Origin: Paraburkholderia madseniana
GTDB taxonomy: Bacteria > Pseudomonadota > Gammaproteobacteria > Burkholderiales > Burkholderiaceae
Reading direction: 5' to 3'
DNA: 32,622 bases
Assembly: GCF_009690905.1 (NCBI RefSeq)
Contig: NZ_VOSW01000103.1
Span: 1-32,622, forward strand
Shown here: positions 1-8,158 of the stretch, piece after piece
How positions within the stretch are numbered: the first letter of the stretch is position 1
Layout of the letters: every line of letters starts with the position of its first letter
Notes under the pieces: model-generated
Seen by the model: only the letters and a program-made list of their open reading frames with translations
What the model was told of the DNA's origin: nothing
The model's database searches: none
Position numbers and translations under genes: made by a program

Positions 1-28
1 CCCATAACCCTTGCGATGAATCCCACTG

Positions 29-95
29 GGTGAGCTGCTTGAGGGAAAACCTCACGATCAGTTCTTATGGGGAGGGGCTGGAAACGGACCGGGTT
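29..95 (+). ncRNA. Group II intron-like hairpin remnant
   Basis: A nested hairpin is visible: GAGCTG at 32-37 pairs with CAGTTC at 59-64 (one G-T wobble), and inside it TGAGG at 40-44 pairs with CCTCA at 50-54. It is followed by TTATGGGGAGGGG. This layout resembles the conserved stem plus purine-rich stretch that precedes the reverse-transcriptase gene in many bacterial group II introns. No reverse transcriptase follows; an IS4 transposase fragment starts within about 35 bases. I read it as a truncated intron scar. Assignment rests on remembered pattern only. Confidence 0.4.
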
Positions 96-128
96 TGCCG
101 CGCACCGCGCCAGTTCCTTACCCGCCAA

Positions 129-587
129 GGCATGTTCCAGCGACGCGAGTCGGTGCTGCAAAGCGAGATCCGCACCCTGGGTCATCCGCGGGCCGCGCTG
201 CTGGGTTTTACCGTCGCGGTGCTGGCGTACAACGTGCTGGCCACGCTCAAGCGCAGTATTGAAACTGCCCATGCTGCAGCCGATGAAACCGGTGCAGCGC
301 CACCCGAGGTCTCGACGTATTACCTTGCCTTGCAGATTCGCAGCCAGTATGAGGGCATGCTCATCGCGCTGCCGCCGAACGAATGGTCGCACTGGAGCGA
401 TGCTACGCCCGATGTGATTGCCGGCAAACTGCTCGAGCTGGCCCACTGCGTCGATCCGGCCCAGGTACGCACGCGCAGGCGTGGCCCCAAGACCCGCAAA
501 CCCGCACCCTATGTCGAAGGCGCGGTAGCCCGAGCCCATCACAGTACCGCCCGCCTGCTTAAACGCGCCAAAGGCGGGACATCTTGA
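129..587 (+). pseudogene. IS4-family transposase, C-terminal fragment
   Basis: The frame running to the stop at 587 encodes about 150 residues matching the C-terminal part of IS4-family DDE transposases. It contains GMFQRRESVLQSEI followed by LGHPRAALLGFTVAVLAYNV, where the glutamate of the DDE triad and the following helix are normally found. Homology begins near 129; the open frame continues upstream to a GTG at 30, but that part overlaps the intron-like hairpin and does not look like transposase. The N-terminal two thirds with both catalytic aspartates are absent from the window, so this is a broken copy and not an active gene. The right end of the element probably lies just after the stop, near 595-612, where CTTGAAAGGGCTGCC resembles terminal repeats of this family. 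It therefore abuts the porin stop codon. Confidence 0.8.
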
Positions 588-611
588 TCAAGACCTTGAA
601 AGGGCTGCCTT

Positions 612-1766
612 TTAGAACTGGTGGCGAATACCCACCATCGCACCCGTTTGATTTACACCGGGCAATGGGTTAGATGCCGGTGGGATCACACCGCCATCAA
701 TCGTGTACGCTCCGTTGCGCTGATTGAACACGCGACCCGCAGTAACATAGACAGAAGAGCGCTTGGACAACAGGTACGTCGCACGCGCTGCGATCACGGA
801 GGCTCCCGCGGAACTGCCACCGTTCACTGATATGTGTCCGAACTGGGCATCCAGAGCAACTTGCGGAAGGGGGAAATAGGTCCCGCCAAGCCACCAGTAG
901 TTGCTGACCGCATCGGAAAGGGTCGGCGTCTGCACCCCGTGATTGATTCGATGCAGGAATCCCGCACCGATAGTCGAGGTACCAAATTTCACGTACCCGT
1001 CGATAACCGCACGTGTATCGGTTTGCGCAGTCTTGGGCAGGGGCGAGCCGACCCCGCCACCACCGTAGTTGCGGTCAAAGGCCGTCGCCACACCCCAAGT
1101 CGCCGCTTCATATTTCACCATGGCAGACATCGACTTGCAGGCCCGCCAGTCCGTCGGCGATTGCCCAGCGCATCCGCCGGCCGGCACGGGATCTACCGCG
1201 TCACGCCCGAACGAATACGTGGCGCCCACGGTCAGCCCTGATCTTGTGAAGGTATAGGCGACAGCGTTGTCGAGTCGCGGTTGAGCCAGGTATGGGTCCA
1301 GATCTCCGGCTGCATAGACATTCGGCCCCATCGTGTCACCCGGCATGGCCCAATAGATCTGGGAGTATTGCCGGCCCGCGGTTAACGTCCCCCAACGCCC
1401 AGAAAGCCCGACATATGCCTGCCGGCCGAACAGGCGGCCACCTTGATTCAGTGCGCCAGTCGACGGGGCGAAGCCCGACTCCAGGACAAAAACCGCGCTA
1501 AGGCCGCCACCCAGATCCTCTTTACCGCGGAGACCCCATCTCGAGGGTATCGATCCCGTGAGCGTCGGCATACGTACCACACTGGACTTTTGGGGACCGA
1601 CATTTGTCACATACTCAATGCCGGTATCGATAATCCCATACAAGGTGACAGAACTCTGCGCCTGGGTTACCGCCGGCGCGCATACAGCAAGAAACGAGAG
1701 TCCCCAGCAAGCCACCTGATGCCGCGAAAAACCACGTCCCACCCGCTTCAACCCTGAACTCATCAT
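612..1766 (-). CDS. Trimeric outer-membrane porin (OmpC/Omp32-like)
   Basis: A 384-residue general porin of the betaproteobacterial 16-strand type, expected to form trimeric channels for small hydrophilic or anionic solutes. It has an N-terminal signal peptide ending near TQAQSS, then the family opening SVTLYGIIDTGIEYVTN, a conserved LGGGLSAVFVLESGF segment, a GRQAYVGLSGRWGTLTAGRQ segment, and the C-terminal phenylalanine (GIRHQF) used for outer-membrane insertion. I chose the ATG at 1766 because GGGGGAG stands five bases upstream; an in-frame start at 1859 would add 31 residues ahead of the signal peptide. It is transcribed divergently from the hemerythrin-Rieske operon and shares with it a 14-base palindromic motif, so it may serve as that pathway's uptake channel. 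That link is inference; the fold assignment is firm. Confidence 0.93.
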   Translation of the reverse strand: MMSSGLKRVGRGFSRHQVACWGLSFLAVCAPAVTQAQSSVTLYGIIDTGIEYVTNVGPQKSSVVRMPTLTGSIPSRWGLRGKEDLGGGLSAVFVLESGFAPSTGALNQGGRLFGRQAYVGLSGRWGTLTAGRQYSQIYWAMPGDTMGPNVYAAGDLDPYLAQPRLDNAVAYTFTRSGLTVGATYSFGRDAVDPVPAGGCAGQSPTDWRACKSMSAMVKYEAATWGVATAFDRNYGGGGVGSPLPKTAQTDTRAVIDGYVKFGTSTIGAGFLHRINHGVQTPTLSDAVSNYWWLGGTYFPLPQVALDAQFGHISVNGGSSAGASVIAARATYLLSKRSSVYVTAGRVFNQRNGAYTIDGGVIPPASNPLPGVNQTGAMVGIRHQF

Positions 1767-1787
1767 CTGTCTCCCCCTGGTTAATTG

Positions 1788-1801
1788 CTTCCACGGAAGA
1801 T
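1788..1801. promoter_or_regulatory. Palindromic motif in porin leader (copy 1)
   Basis: CTTCCACGGAAGAT, a near-palindrome (TTCC-AC-GGAA) lying 22-35 bases upstream of the porin ATG. It matches 13 of 14 bases with the perfect palindrome at 1980-1997 on the other side of the divergent region, suggesting one regulator controls both directions. The regulator is not known; the MarR protein at 8159 is a candidate. Confidence 0.45.
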
Positions 1802-1821
1802 AATTTTTTATCGTCTTCCTT

Positions 1822-1836
1822 GTCAAATTATTTGAC
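1822..1836. promoter_or_regulatory. 15-bp palindrome upstream of porin
   Basis: GTCAAATTATTTGAC is a perfect inverted repeat with 7-base arms around one base, 56-70 bases upstream of the porin start. Size and position fit a repressor operator or promoter element. No protein can be assigned from the sequence. Confidence 0.45.
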
Positions 1837-1903
1837 GTTGGGAGATACCCGCACCCCATCGAACCAGGCCCATCTTGATCGCATATGACAAGTTTATTTC
1901 GTC

Positions 1904-1935
1904 ACAAAATGTCTGATTTTTATAGGATATTTTGT
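1904..1935. promoter_or_regulatory. Inverted repeat ACAAAAT/ATTTTGT in divergent promoter region
   Basis: ACAAAAT at 1904-1910 is mirrored by ATTTTGT at 1929-1935, with 18 bases between. It lies mid-way between the porin and hemerythrin genes, in AT-rich DNA that probably holds the divergent promoters. Seven-base arms in AT-rich sequence can arise by chance. Confidence 0.25.
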
Positions 1936-1979
1936 CTCATTGGCGTTTTCCCTATCTCGACATTTGATGAGTAAAACAT

Positions 1980-1997
1980 CATCTTCCATGGAAGATG
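1980..1997. promoter_or_regulatory. 18-bp perfect palindrome upstream of hemerythrin operon
   Basis: CATCTTCCATGGAAGATG equals its own reverse complement. It ends 42 bases before the hemerythrin ATG at 2040, a typical operator position. Its core CTTCCATGGAAGAT recurs with one change in the porin leader at 1788-1801. A dimeric regulator (MarR, IclR or GntR type) is plausible; the only regulator gene in the cluster is the MarR at 8159. Confidence 0.6.
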
Positions 1998-2039
1998 TAA
2001 TTGATCAGTGCGATCAACTTCGCAGGAGTACGTTGAAAA

Positions 2040-2594
2040 ATGAACGATTTGGAAGACCGGCAGACAACTCTCGATCATGGTGTCGCGCCATCACCGAGCC
2101 CCACGGCTGGCTCAACAATGACCGGGGCAACGGAACATGTCCGCGAAGAGGACCGTGCCCGTCCTCGCTTTGCCTGGAACGACGACTACGCGCTCGGCCA
2201 TCAGACGATGGACGAGACTCACCACGAGTTTGTGGTGTGCGTACATACGCTGCTGACAACGGAAGACGAAAATCTCGGGAGCGCACTCGAAGCATTTGCC
2301 GACCATGCGCGTCGCCACTTTGACGAAGAGGACGCCTCGATGCGCGAGACGGCCTACGGCTCAGCGGGCTGTCATATCGATGAGCACGCTAACGTGCTGC
2401 ACTCGCTCGACAAGGTACGGGCTATGTTGGCCGAGGGACGTACCGACGTTGTGCGTTCCTTTGCCCGCGCGCTGGTGGACTGGTTTCCGGAGCACGTGCG
2501 TGTGATGGACCAGGGTTTGGCGCGCTGGCTGATTCAGCGACGGCTGGGCGCCTCGCCAATAGTCATCCGGCGTCGACTTCAGGTTGCCGCCTGA
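2040..2594 (+). CDS. Hemerythrin-domain protein (bacteriohemerythrin)
   Basis: A 184-residue soluble protein carrying one hemerythrin four-helix bundle after a roughly 40-residue low-complexity leader. All seven expected ligands of the non-heme di-iron site can be aligned: H61 (in DETHHEF), H93 and E97 (HFDEE), H112 and H116 (HIDEH), and H152 with D157 (HVRVMD). The domain binds O2 reversibly in known bacteriohemerythrins. Start ATG 2040 follows AGGAG by 11 bases. It is the first gene of a same-strand run with a reductase and two Rieske oxygenases, 32 bases ahead of the reductase. Such a neighbour is unusual, and O2 supply, O2 sensing or iron handling for the oxygenases is a reasonable inference. 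No signalling domain is fused to it. The C-terminus RRRLQVAA extends past the bundle. Confidence 0.9.
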   Translation: MNDLEDRQTTLDHGVAPSPSPTAGSTMTGATEHVREEDRARPRFAWNDDYALGHQTMDETHHEFVVCVHTLLTTEDENLGSALEAFADHARRHFDEEDASMRETAYGSAGCHIDEHANVLHSLDKVRAMLAEGRTDVVRSFARALVDWFPEHVRVMDQGLARWLIQRRLGASPIVIRRRLQVAA

Positions 2595-2626
2595 CACGCT
2601 GTCCTCACTTTACTCAAGTATCTGTC

Positions 2627-3619
2627 ATGAACAACCAATCATCCCCTTTGGACACGTTGCTGCAGGTCAAAGTCATCGCCAGGACATGGCTGGCCGACGA
2701 CATTTCCGGCTTTGATCTCTCGCCATTGTCGGACGGCGACCTGCCGGCCTTCGAAGCCGGCGCGCACATCGATCTGCATGTGCCTGGCGGCCCCGTGCGT
2801 CAGTACTCCTTGTATGACTTGCCGGGTGAATCGCCGCGCTACCGGATCGGTGTGCTGCGTGATCCCCAATCCCGCGGTGGTTCCGTCAAGCTTCTCGATA
2901 ACGTGCAAGCCGGCGATACGCTCACGATCAGCGCCCCGCGCAACCACTTTGCTTTGCACGACGATCAAAAAGACCGGTCGATCCTGTTCGCGGGTGGTAT
3001 CGGCATCACGCCGATCTTTTGCATGGCGCAGCAACTGGCGCGCGAACACCGCCCATTCGAAATGCACTACTGCGGTCGCACGCTATCGCGCATGGCCCTT
3101 ATCGAACGCCTGCAGCAGGCGCAATTCGACGAGGAGTCGCAGGTACACATGCACGTCGACGACGGTGCCCCTGATCAGCAGCTCGATGCCCGCACCGCGA
3201 TAGGCGCGCCTTCATCGGACAAGCACCTGTATGTGTGTGGGCCCACCGGCTTCATGGATCACATTCTGCAGACCGCGCGCGAACTCGGTTGGGACGAGGC
3301 ACATCTGCACCGCGAATATTTCGCTGCGGCACCCATCGATTCGTCGGGCGACGAGCGGTTCGAGATCGAGATTGGCAGCAGTGGCCAGGTCATCGAGGTT
3401 CACGCGGATCAAAGTGCCGCACAAGCTCTGCTCGACGCCGGCTTCAACCTGCCGCTGTCCTGCGAGCAAGGTGTCTGCGGCACCTGCATGACCAAGGTGC
3501 TGGCCGGTGAACCTGACCACCGGGACCTTTATTTGACGGACGACGAACGGGCACGCAACGACACCTTCATGCCGTGCTGCTCGCGCGCGAAGACTTCCCG
3601 GCTGGTGCTCGATCTTTGA
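2627..3619 (+). CDS. Oxygenase reductase: flavin/NAD(P)H plus C-terminal 2Fe-2S (VanB/PDR type)
   Basis: A 330-residue class IA reductase with the domain order of phthalate dioxygenase reductase and vanillate demethylase VanB. It starts with a flavin-binding barrel with RQYSLYDLP at 58-66, continues with an NAD(P)-binding domain with GGIGITP at 123-129 and YVCGPTGFM at 202-210, and ends in a plant-type ferredoxin domain. The cluster cysteines are C279, C284 and C287 (CEQGVCGTC) plus C317 or C318. It would pass electrons one at a time from NAD(P)H to a Rieske centre. It is the only reductase in the cluster and lies 44 bases before the first oxygenase, so it probably serves both. The start at 2627 has only a weak ribosome-binding site. 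Length is normal for the family (about 315-330). Confidence 0.95.
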   Translation: MNNQSSPLDTLLQVKVIARTWLADDISGFDLSPLSDGDLPAFEAGAHIDLHVPGGPVRQYSLYDLPGESPRYRIGVLRDPQSRGGSVKLLDNVQAGDTLTISAPRNHFALHDDQKDRSILFAGGIGITPIFCMAQQLAREHRPFEMHYCGRTLSRMALIERLQQAQFDEESQVHMHVDDGAPDQQLDARTAIGAPSSDKHLYVCGPTGFMDHILQTARELGWDEAHLHREYFAAAPIDSSGDERFEIEIGSSGQVIEVHADQSAAQALLDAGFNLPLSCEQGVCGTCMTKVLAGEPDHRDLYLTDDERARNDTFMPCCSRAKTSRLVLDL

Positions 3620-3663
3620 GGCCATCAGTCACCCACTGCCAAACATCGTAGCGAGGGATCGAC

Positions 3664-4965
3664 ATGTTGAACAAGCAAGATAACGAATTGATGTGCCGTG
3701 TTGGCGCCGGTACCGCCATGGGTGATGCGATGCGCCGCTTCTGGTTGCCCGTGATCCAGTCGTCGGATATGCCGGAGGCGAATGGCGATCCGCAGACCAT
3801 TGAACTGCTGGGTGAGCGGTTTGTCGTGTGGCGCGACCAGCAAGGCCAGCCCGGCCTCTTTGCAGAGGGTTGTCTGCACCGCGGCGCATCGATGCAATTG
3901 GCCCGCGCGGATGGCGACGGCCTGCGCTGCATCTACCATGGCTGGAAATTCGCGGTGGATGGAACTGTCCTTGAAACGCCTAATGTCGAGGACCCGAAAT
4001 TCAAGCAACGGATCAAGGGCCGAACCTACCCGGTGCGCGAAGTGGGCGGCATTGTCTGGGGCTATCTGGGTCCGAAGGATGAAGAGCCGCCGTTCCCGCA
4101 TTGGGCCTTCATGGATCAGCCGGACGTGCACCGCATCAACGCCCGCGCGGTCATCAACGCCAATTATGTGCAGGTGATGGAAGGTCTCGTCGATTCGTCG
4201 CATCTGACCGTTCTGCATAGTTCCGCACTGGCGAGGACTAACGACTCCGATCTCGACTACGCGAAGAAGACTTCGCATATGCAGTTCGACGCGGCTCCCA
4301 AAATCGAGGCAGACGAGACGGACTTCGGCTTCCACTACGTAGCCATCCGCGAAGGCCAGGGTCAGCGTATCGCACGCGTCACCTCGTTCATCGCGCCTTG
4401 CTTCATCGCCAACGCGAACGGAGATGTCTGGCTTGCGATCGTTCCGATCAGCGACGAGCGCTGTTTCCTGTACCACGTGTGGTGGGATGCCGAAAAACGC
4501 ATTGGCGAAGAACCGTTGCGCAATGAGCAACTCACGTTCGTGGGCCTGGACGACCCGACGCTGCGCAAATACGGCATGACGATCGACACCTGCGACTCTC
4601 CGACCGCCATGTCGGTTGCCAATGGCTACCGCCAGGACCGCGCGCAGCAGCGCAACGGCCACTTCACGGGGTTTGACGGCATCACGCAGGAAGACGCCGC
4701 GTGCAGCGTGTCGAGCGGTGCGATTCGCGACCGGTCGCAGGAGATGCTCTCCACCGCCGACCTCGCGATCAGCCGTCTTCAGCGCTGCTTGCTGTCCTAC
4801 GCCCGGGCGGCCCGTGACAAGCAGGAAATACCCGCGCTACGAGCGGACGCGGGCAGTGCAATTGGCGTGTCCGGTGAAATCGGTGCTGGCGAAGACTGGC
4901 GCACTCTTGTTCCCCACCATCGGATCGTTTCGTCTCATGGCGCGCGCGCAGAGCGCAGCCAATAA
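3664..4965 (+). CDS. Rieske non-heme iron oxygenase, copy A
   Basis: A 433-residue oxygenase alpha subunit of the phthalate dioxygenase/VanA-like group, which lacks a beta subunit. The N-terminal Rieske domain has ligands C70, H72, C89 and H92 (CLHRGAS and CIYHGW). The catalytic domain has D177-S-S-H180-x4-H185, matching the bridging aspartate and two iron histidines of the family. The expected reaction is hydroxylation, dihydroxylation or O-/N-dealkylation of an aromatic or related ring; the substrate is unknown. Start ATG 3664 follows GAGGGA. It is followed 24 bases later by a clear paralog that opens almost identically (18 of the first 30 residues the same). The C-terminal tail (about the last 25 residues, ending ARAERSQ) is unlike copy B. 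Confidence 0.95.
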   Translation: MLNKQDNELMCRVGAGTAMGDAMRRFWLPVIQSSDMPEANGDPQTIELLGERFVVWRDQQGQPGLFAEGCLHRGASMQLARADGDGLRCIYHGWKFAVDGTVLETPNVEDPKFKQRIKGRTYPVREVGGIVWGYLGPKDEEPPFPHWAFMDQPDVHRINARAVINANYVQVMEGLVDSSHLTVLHSSALARTNDSDLDYAKKTSHMQFDAAPKIEADETDFGFHYVAIREGQGQRIARVTSFIAPCFIANANGDVWLAIVPISDERCFLYHVWWDAEKRIGEEPLRNEQLTFVGLDDPTLRKYGMTIDTCDSPTAMSVANGYRQDRAQQRNGHFTGFDGITQEDAACSVSSGAIRDRSQEMLSTADLAISRLQRCLLSYARAARDKQEIPALRADAGSAIGVSGEIGAGEDWRTLVPHHRIVSSHGARAERSQ

Positions 4966-4989
4966 CGAAAGTCAATTAAGGAGCTTTAT

Positions 4990-6261
4990 ATGTTGAGCCA
5001 CAAAGACAACGAGACTCTCTGCCGTGTCGGCCCGGGCACGCCGGGCGGCGCCTTGATGCGACGCTACTGGCACCCCGTGTGCGCCTCGGTCCAACTGCCA
5101 CATCCGGACTGCGCGCCGCTGCGAGTCCGCCTGCTCGGCGAGGATTATGTCGCCTTCCGCGACACCGAGGGCAAGGTAGGTTTTCTGGAAGAGCTGTGCA
5201 TGCATCGCGGCGCGTCGCTCGCGCTTGGCCGCGTGGAAGAAGGCGGTATCCGCTGCCTCTATCACGGCTGGAAGTTCAGCGTCTCTGGTGCCGTACTGGA
5301 AACGCCGAACCACGCCGATCCGAAGTACGCGACACGGATGAAGGCACCCGCCTTTCCAGTGCGCGAGGAAGGCGGCGTCGTCTGGGCATATGTCGGCCCG
5401 CGCGAGTTGCAGCCGGCGTTTTCTCGCTACGCGTTCATGGATGCGGACCCGAAACACCGCGTCGTGCTGCGCGTCAACGTCCACTGCAACTATCTGCAAC
5501 TGGTGGAAGGTGGAGAGGACAGCTCGCACGTCGGCGTTCTGCATACCAATATGGCGCGCCCCGGCTGGAAGGACGACGAGTTCACGCCGAACTCCGACGT
5601 AGTCAATCCCGCTGCGCTTGCGTCCAATGATCTGGAACCGGCTCTCAAGATCGAAGAGACAACCTTCGGTTTCCACTACGTTGCGTTGCGCAAGACAAAT
5701 GATCCGAAAGTCCGGAACGCACGCGTGGTGCCATTCATTGTCCCCTACGGCCGCATCATTCCTGCTCCCGCGTTTCAGTTCACCGTCCTCGAGGTCCCTC
5801 AAGACGACACGCACACGAGCACCTACATCATCGTGCACGGCGACGCACCGGTGACTGAAGAGAAGATCATCGAGCTGCTCGGACTGAATGACCCTCGGTA
5901 CTATGACCGCAAGAGTTGCCAGTTCACGGCAAGCGTGGCGGATATGTTCGGCCAGAACCGCGAACTGATGAAGGAAAACTGGACAGGCTTGCGCGGCGTC
6001 GAGGTAGAAGATGCAGCGATCGGGCTGTCTCAGGGCCCCCTCTACGATCGCTCGCGCGAACATCTGGTGCCCGCCGACCAGGCCGTCGTGCGCGTACGCC
6101 GTGTGCTTCTCGATGCCGTCAAGCGTGTGGCGGAGAACCAGCAACCACCCGCGCTCGGACTCGACCTCCGTGGCGTGAGCGCCTGCGATCGGGAACTCGT
6201 GGAGGGTACAGCCTGGCAAGAGCTGATTCCGTCGCATCGCAACATCGTGACAGCCGAATAA
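4990..6261 (+). CDS. Rieske non-heme iron oxygenase, copy B
   Basis: A 423-residue paralog of the preceding gene. The Rieske ligands fall at the same positions (C70, H72, C89, H92), as do the mononuclear iron residues D177, H180 and H185 (EDSSHVGVLH), so both copies should be catalytically competent. The start at 4990 has a strong AAGGAG seven bases upstream. The central substrate-pocket region (about 190-330) differs clearly from copy A, which suggests two substrates, two steps, or a hetero-oligomer. It ends with WQELIPSHRNIV, paralleling WRTLVPHHRIV in copy A. No second reductase or ferredoxin is present, so it presumably shares the reductase at 2627. The closest named families are phthalate 4,5-dioxygenase and toluenesulfonate/vanillate monooxygenases; the sequence does not decide among them. 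Confidence 0.95.
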   Translation: MLSHKDNETLCRVGPGTPGGALMRRYWHPVCASVQLPHPDCAPLRVRLLGEDYVAFRDTEGKVGFLEELCMHRGASLALGRVEEGGIRCLYHGWKFSVSGAVLETPNHADPKYATRMKAPAFPVREEGGVVWAYVGPRELQPAFSRYAFMDADPKHRVVLRVNVHCNYLQLVEGGEDSSHVGVLHTNMARPGWKDDEFTPNSDVVNPAALASNDLEPALKIEETTFGFHYVALRKTNDPKVRNARVVPFIVPYGRIIPAPAFQFTVLEVPQDDTHTSTYIIVHGDAPVTEEKIIELLGLNDPRYYDRKSCQFTASVADMFGQNRELMKENWTGLRGVEVEDAAIGLSQGPLYDRSREHLVPADQAVVRVRRVLLDAVKRVAENQQPPALGLDLRGVSACDRELVEGTAWQELIPSHRNIVTAE

Positions 6262-6271
6262 GGATACTCAC

Positions 6272-7096
6272 GTGACCGACAATACCCATCAAGATGTTCC
6301 GGACTACCTGTCCCTGCTGCGACTTGACGGTCGCGGTTTTGTGGTGCTTGGCGCGGGGCAGGGTATCGGCGAACAAACCGTTCATGCACTGGCGCAGGCC
6401 GGTGCTCGCGTACTCTGCGTCGACCGTGACGAGACGCTGGCACGGAAAATTGCAGAGACCGTGGACGGCATACCGTGCACGGCGGATGCAACATCTCGCG
6501 AAGACATGCAACGGGTGTTCGACACGGCGCGCCAGCACTTCGGCCGCGTGCATGGCGTCGTCGATATCATCGGCGTGGCGGGGCTCAAACCGCTCGCTGC
6601 CGTCGACGATGCGTCGTGGGACCAGCAATTCGATATCGTCGTCCGCCATGCCTATCTCGCGATTCAGATTGGCGGCGAAATGATGAAGGCCGATGGTGGC
6701 GGCACCTTTGCGTTCGTTGGCTCGCTCGCCGGCGAACTCGCGGTGCCGAACGAGGTTGCCTACGCATCCGCGAAGGCGGCATTGCATCACCTCGTACGCT
6801 GCGCGGGTGCCGAGTATGCCCCCCACAATGTGCGCATCAATGCAGTGTCTCCGGGCTTCGTCCGTACGCCGAGACTGAATCAGCGTCTGGACGAAGCGAC
6901 CTGGACGAGAGTCGGTAACGCGATTCCGCTTGGACGGGCTGCCACGCCGGCAGAAATCGCAGGTCACCTGTTGTTCCTTGCGTCCGACCTGAGCGCTCAT
7001 ATGGCCGGTGAAATCATCGCTGTCGATGGCGGCCTTGGCGTCGTTGCCGCCATTCCCTCCATTACGTTCGCTCCCTCATCAACCCCGACTCCCTGA
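6272..7096 (+). CDS. Short-chain dehydrogenase/reductase (SDR)
   Basis: A 274-residue classical SDR. The cofactor motif GAGQGIG lies at 27-33 and the catalytic set is S151, Y164 and K168 (YASAK), followed by the NAVSPGFVRTP loop. An acidic residue, D51, at the end of the second strand (CVDRD) suggests NAD(H) preference. Start is GTG at 6272, ten bases after the oxygenase B stop and behind AAGGA. In this operon it could oxidise a diol or alcohol produced by the Rieske enzymes. Residues after about 258 (VVAAIPSITFAPSSTPTP) extend past the usual end of the fold. The specific substrate is unknown. Confidence 0.92.
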   Translation: MTDNTHQDVPDYLSLLRLDGRGFVVLGAGQGIGEQTVHALAQAGARVLCVDRDETLARKIAETVDGIPCTADATSREDMQRVFDTARQHFGRVHGVVDIIGVAGLKPLAAVDDASWDQQFDIVVRHAYLAIQIGGEMMKADGGGTFAFVGSLAGELAVPNEVAYASAKAALHHLVRCAGAEYAPHNVRINAVSPGFVRTPRLNQRLDEATWTRVGNAIPLGRAATPAEIAGHLLFLASDLSAHMAGEIIAVDGGLGVVAAIPSITFAPSSTPTP

Positions 7097-7105
7097 AAAC
7101 CAGCG

Positions 7106-8050
7106 ATGTCTTCTTCTCCTCAAAACCACATCCACCCGTCGCTTCGGGCTATCGCTGCAAACGCCGCAGCGAAACCTGGTATGGCGGAGGTGAGCCCCGA
7201 AGAGGCGCGCGCGGGCATGGCCGCACGCACCGCAGCACGTGAGCCCGGCCCTCATATCGACAAGGTTGTCGATTTCATAGTTCCGGGTCTCGACGCCGGC
7301 ATCCCTGTACGCATCTACCATCCGAAAGACGCCACAGGGGTCACGATGGCCTTTCACGGCGGCGGATGGCTGATGGGCAATCGCGACAGTTTCGACGCGG
7401 TATGCCGCCATCTGGCCAACGACTCCGGACTGGCGGTGGTCAGCGTCGACTATCGCCTCGCGCCAGAGCATCCGTTTCCTGCGGCGTTGGACGATGTATG
7501 GGCCGCGACCTGCTGGGTCGCCGAATACGGGCACAAGCTGGGGCTTCCGTCCGAGCGTTTGACCGTGTTCGGCGAGTCGGCCGGCGGCAATCTCGCAGCA
7601 GCGGTATGCCTGCTGGCGCGGGAGCATGCCAAACCTCGCATTCTCGCCCAGGCACTCGTCTATCCGGCGACAGATGCCCGGCAGCAGGGGACCTCGCTAT
7701 CCACCTACGCCGAAGGCTTCGTGCAGCGCAAGGTCGACGTCGAGCACGCATTTCGCACGTACGCTCTGGATCATGGTGTGACACCGACAACCTGGAAGCT
7801 CTCGCCGTTCCTCGCCGACGATCATGCGGGGCTGCCGCCGGCCATCGTTATCACCGCCGAGTGTGACGGCTTGCGCGACGATGGCGAAGCTTACGCACGG
7901 AAATTGGCCGAAGCGGGTGTTCCGACGACGTGCGTGCGCTACCTCGGCATGCTACATACGTTCTACAGTATGCGCGGTCAAGTCGACGCGGCGACCCTGG
8001 CTCAGCGCCAGATAGCCGACGCGTTGCGCCACGCGGTACAAGCGGCATAG
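7106..8050 (+). CDS. Alpha/beta hydrolase, HSL-type esterase
   Basis: A 314-residue esterase of the hormone-sensitive-lipase family. The oxyanion motif HGGGW starts at residue 84, the nucleophile S158 sits in GESAGG, and D254 (ECDGLRDDG) and H284 (GMLHTF) complete the triad. There is no signal peptide, so it is cytoplasmic. It begins nine bases after the SDR stop, so it is co-transcribed. These enzymes hydrolyse short-chain or aromatic esters and some lactones; within this cluster it may release an aromatic acid or alcohol from an ester substrate or open a ring product. The family call is strong, the substrate inferred. Confidence 0.93.
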   Translation: MSSSPQNHIHPSLRAIAANAAAKPGMAEVSPEEARAGMAARTAAREPGPHIDKVVDFIVPGLDAGIPVRIYHPKDATGVTMAFHGGGWLMGNRDSFDAVCRHLANDSGLAVVSVDYRLAPEHPFPAALDDVWAATCWVAEYGHKLGLPSERLTVFGESAGGNLAAAVCLLAREHAKPRILAQALVYPATDARQQGTSLSTYAEGFVQRKVDVEHAFRTYALDHGVTPTTWKLSPFLADDHAGLPPAIVITAECDGLRDDGEAYARKLAEAGVPTTCVRYLGMLHTFYSMRGQVDAATLAQRQIADALRHAVQAA

Positions 8051-8158
8051 CCATGCAAGCGCGGCGCCTCGAGCACGTCACTGTGTGCAGGCGCTGCGCC
8101 CTTCAGTTCGTAATCGGATCCTTTTAGCCTGCGCCCTTTAGCCAGGGAAGTCATCGAG

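Noticed and set aside
4972..6237. 421-codon open frame on the minus strand opposite Rieske copy B
   Set aside because: It is the shadow of a gene with all catalytic ligands. A similar shadow (3625-4662) opposite copy A exists because the two genes are paralogs.
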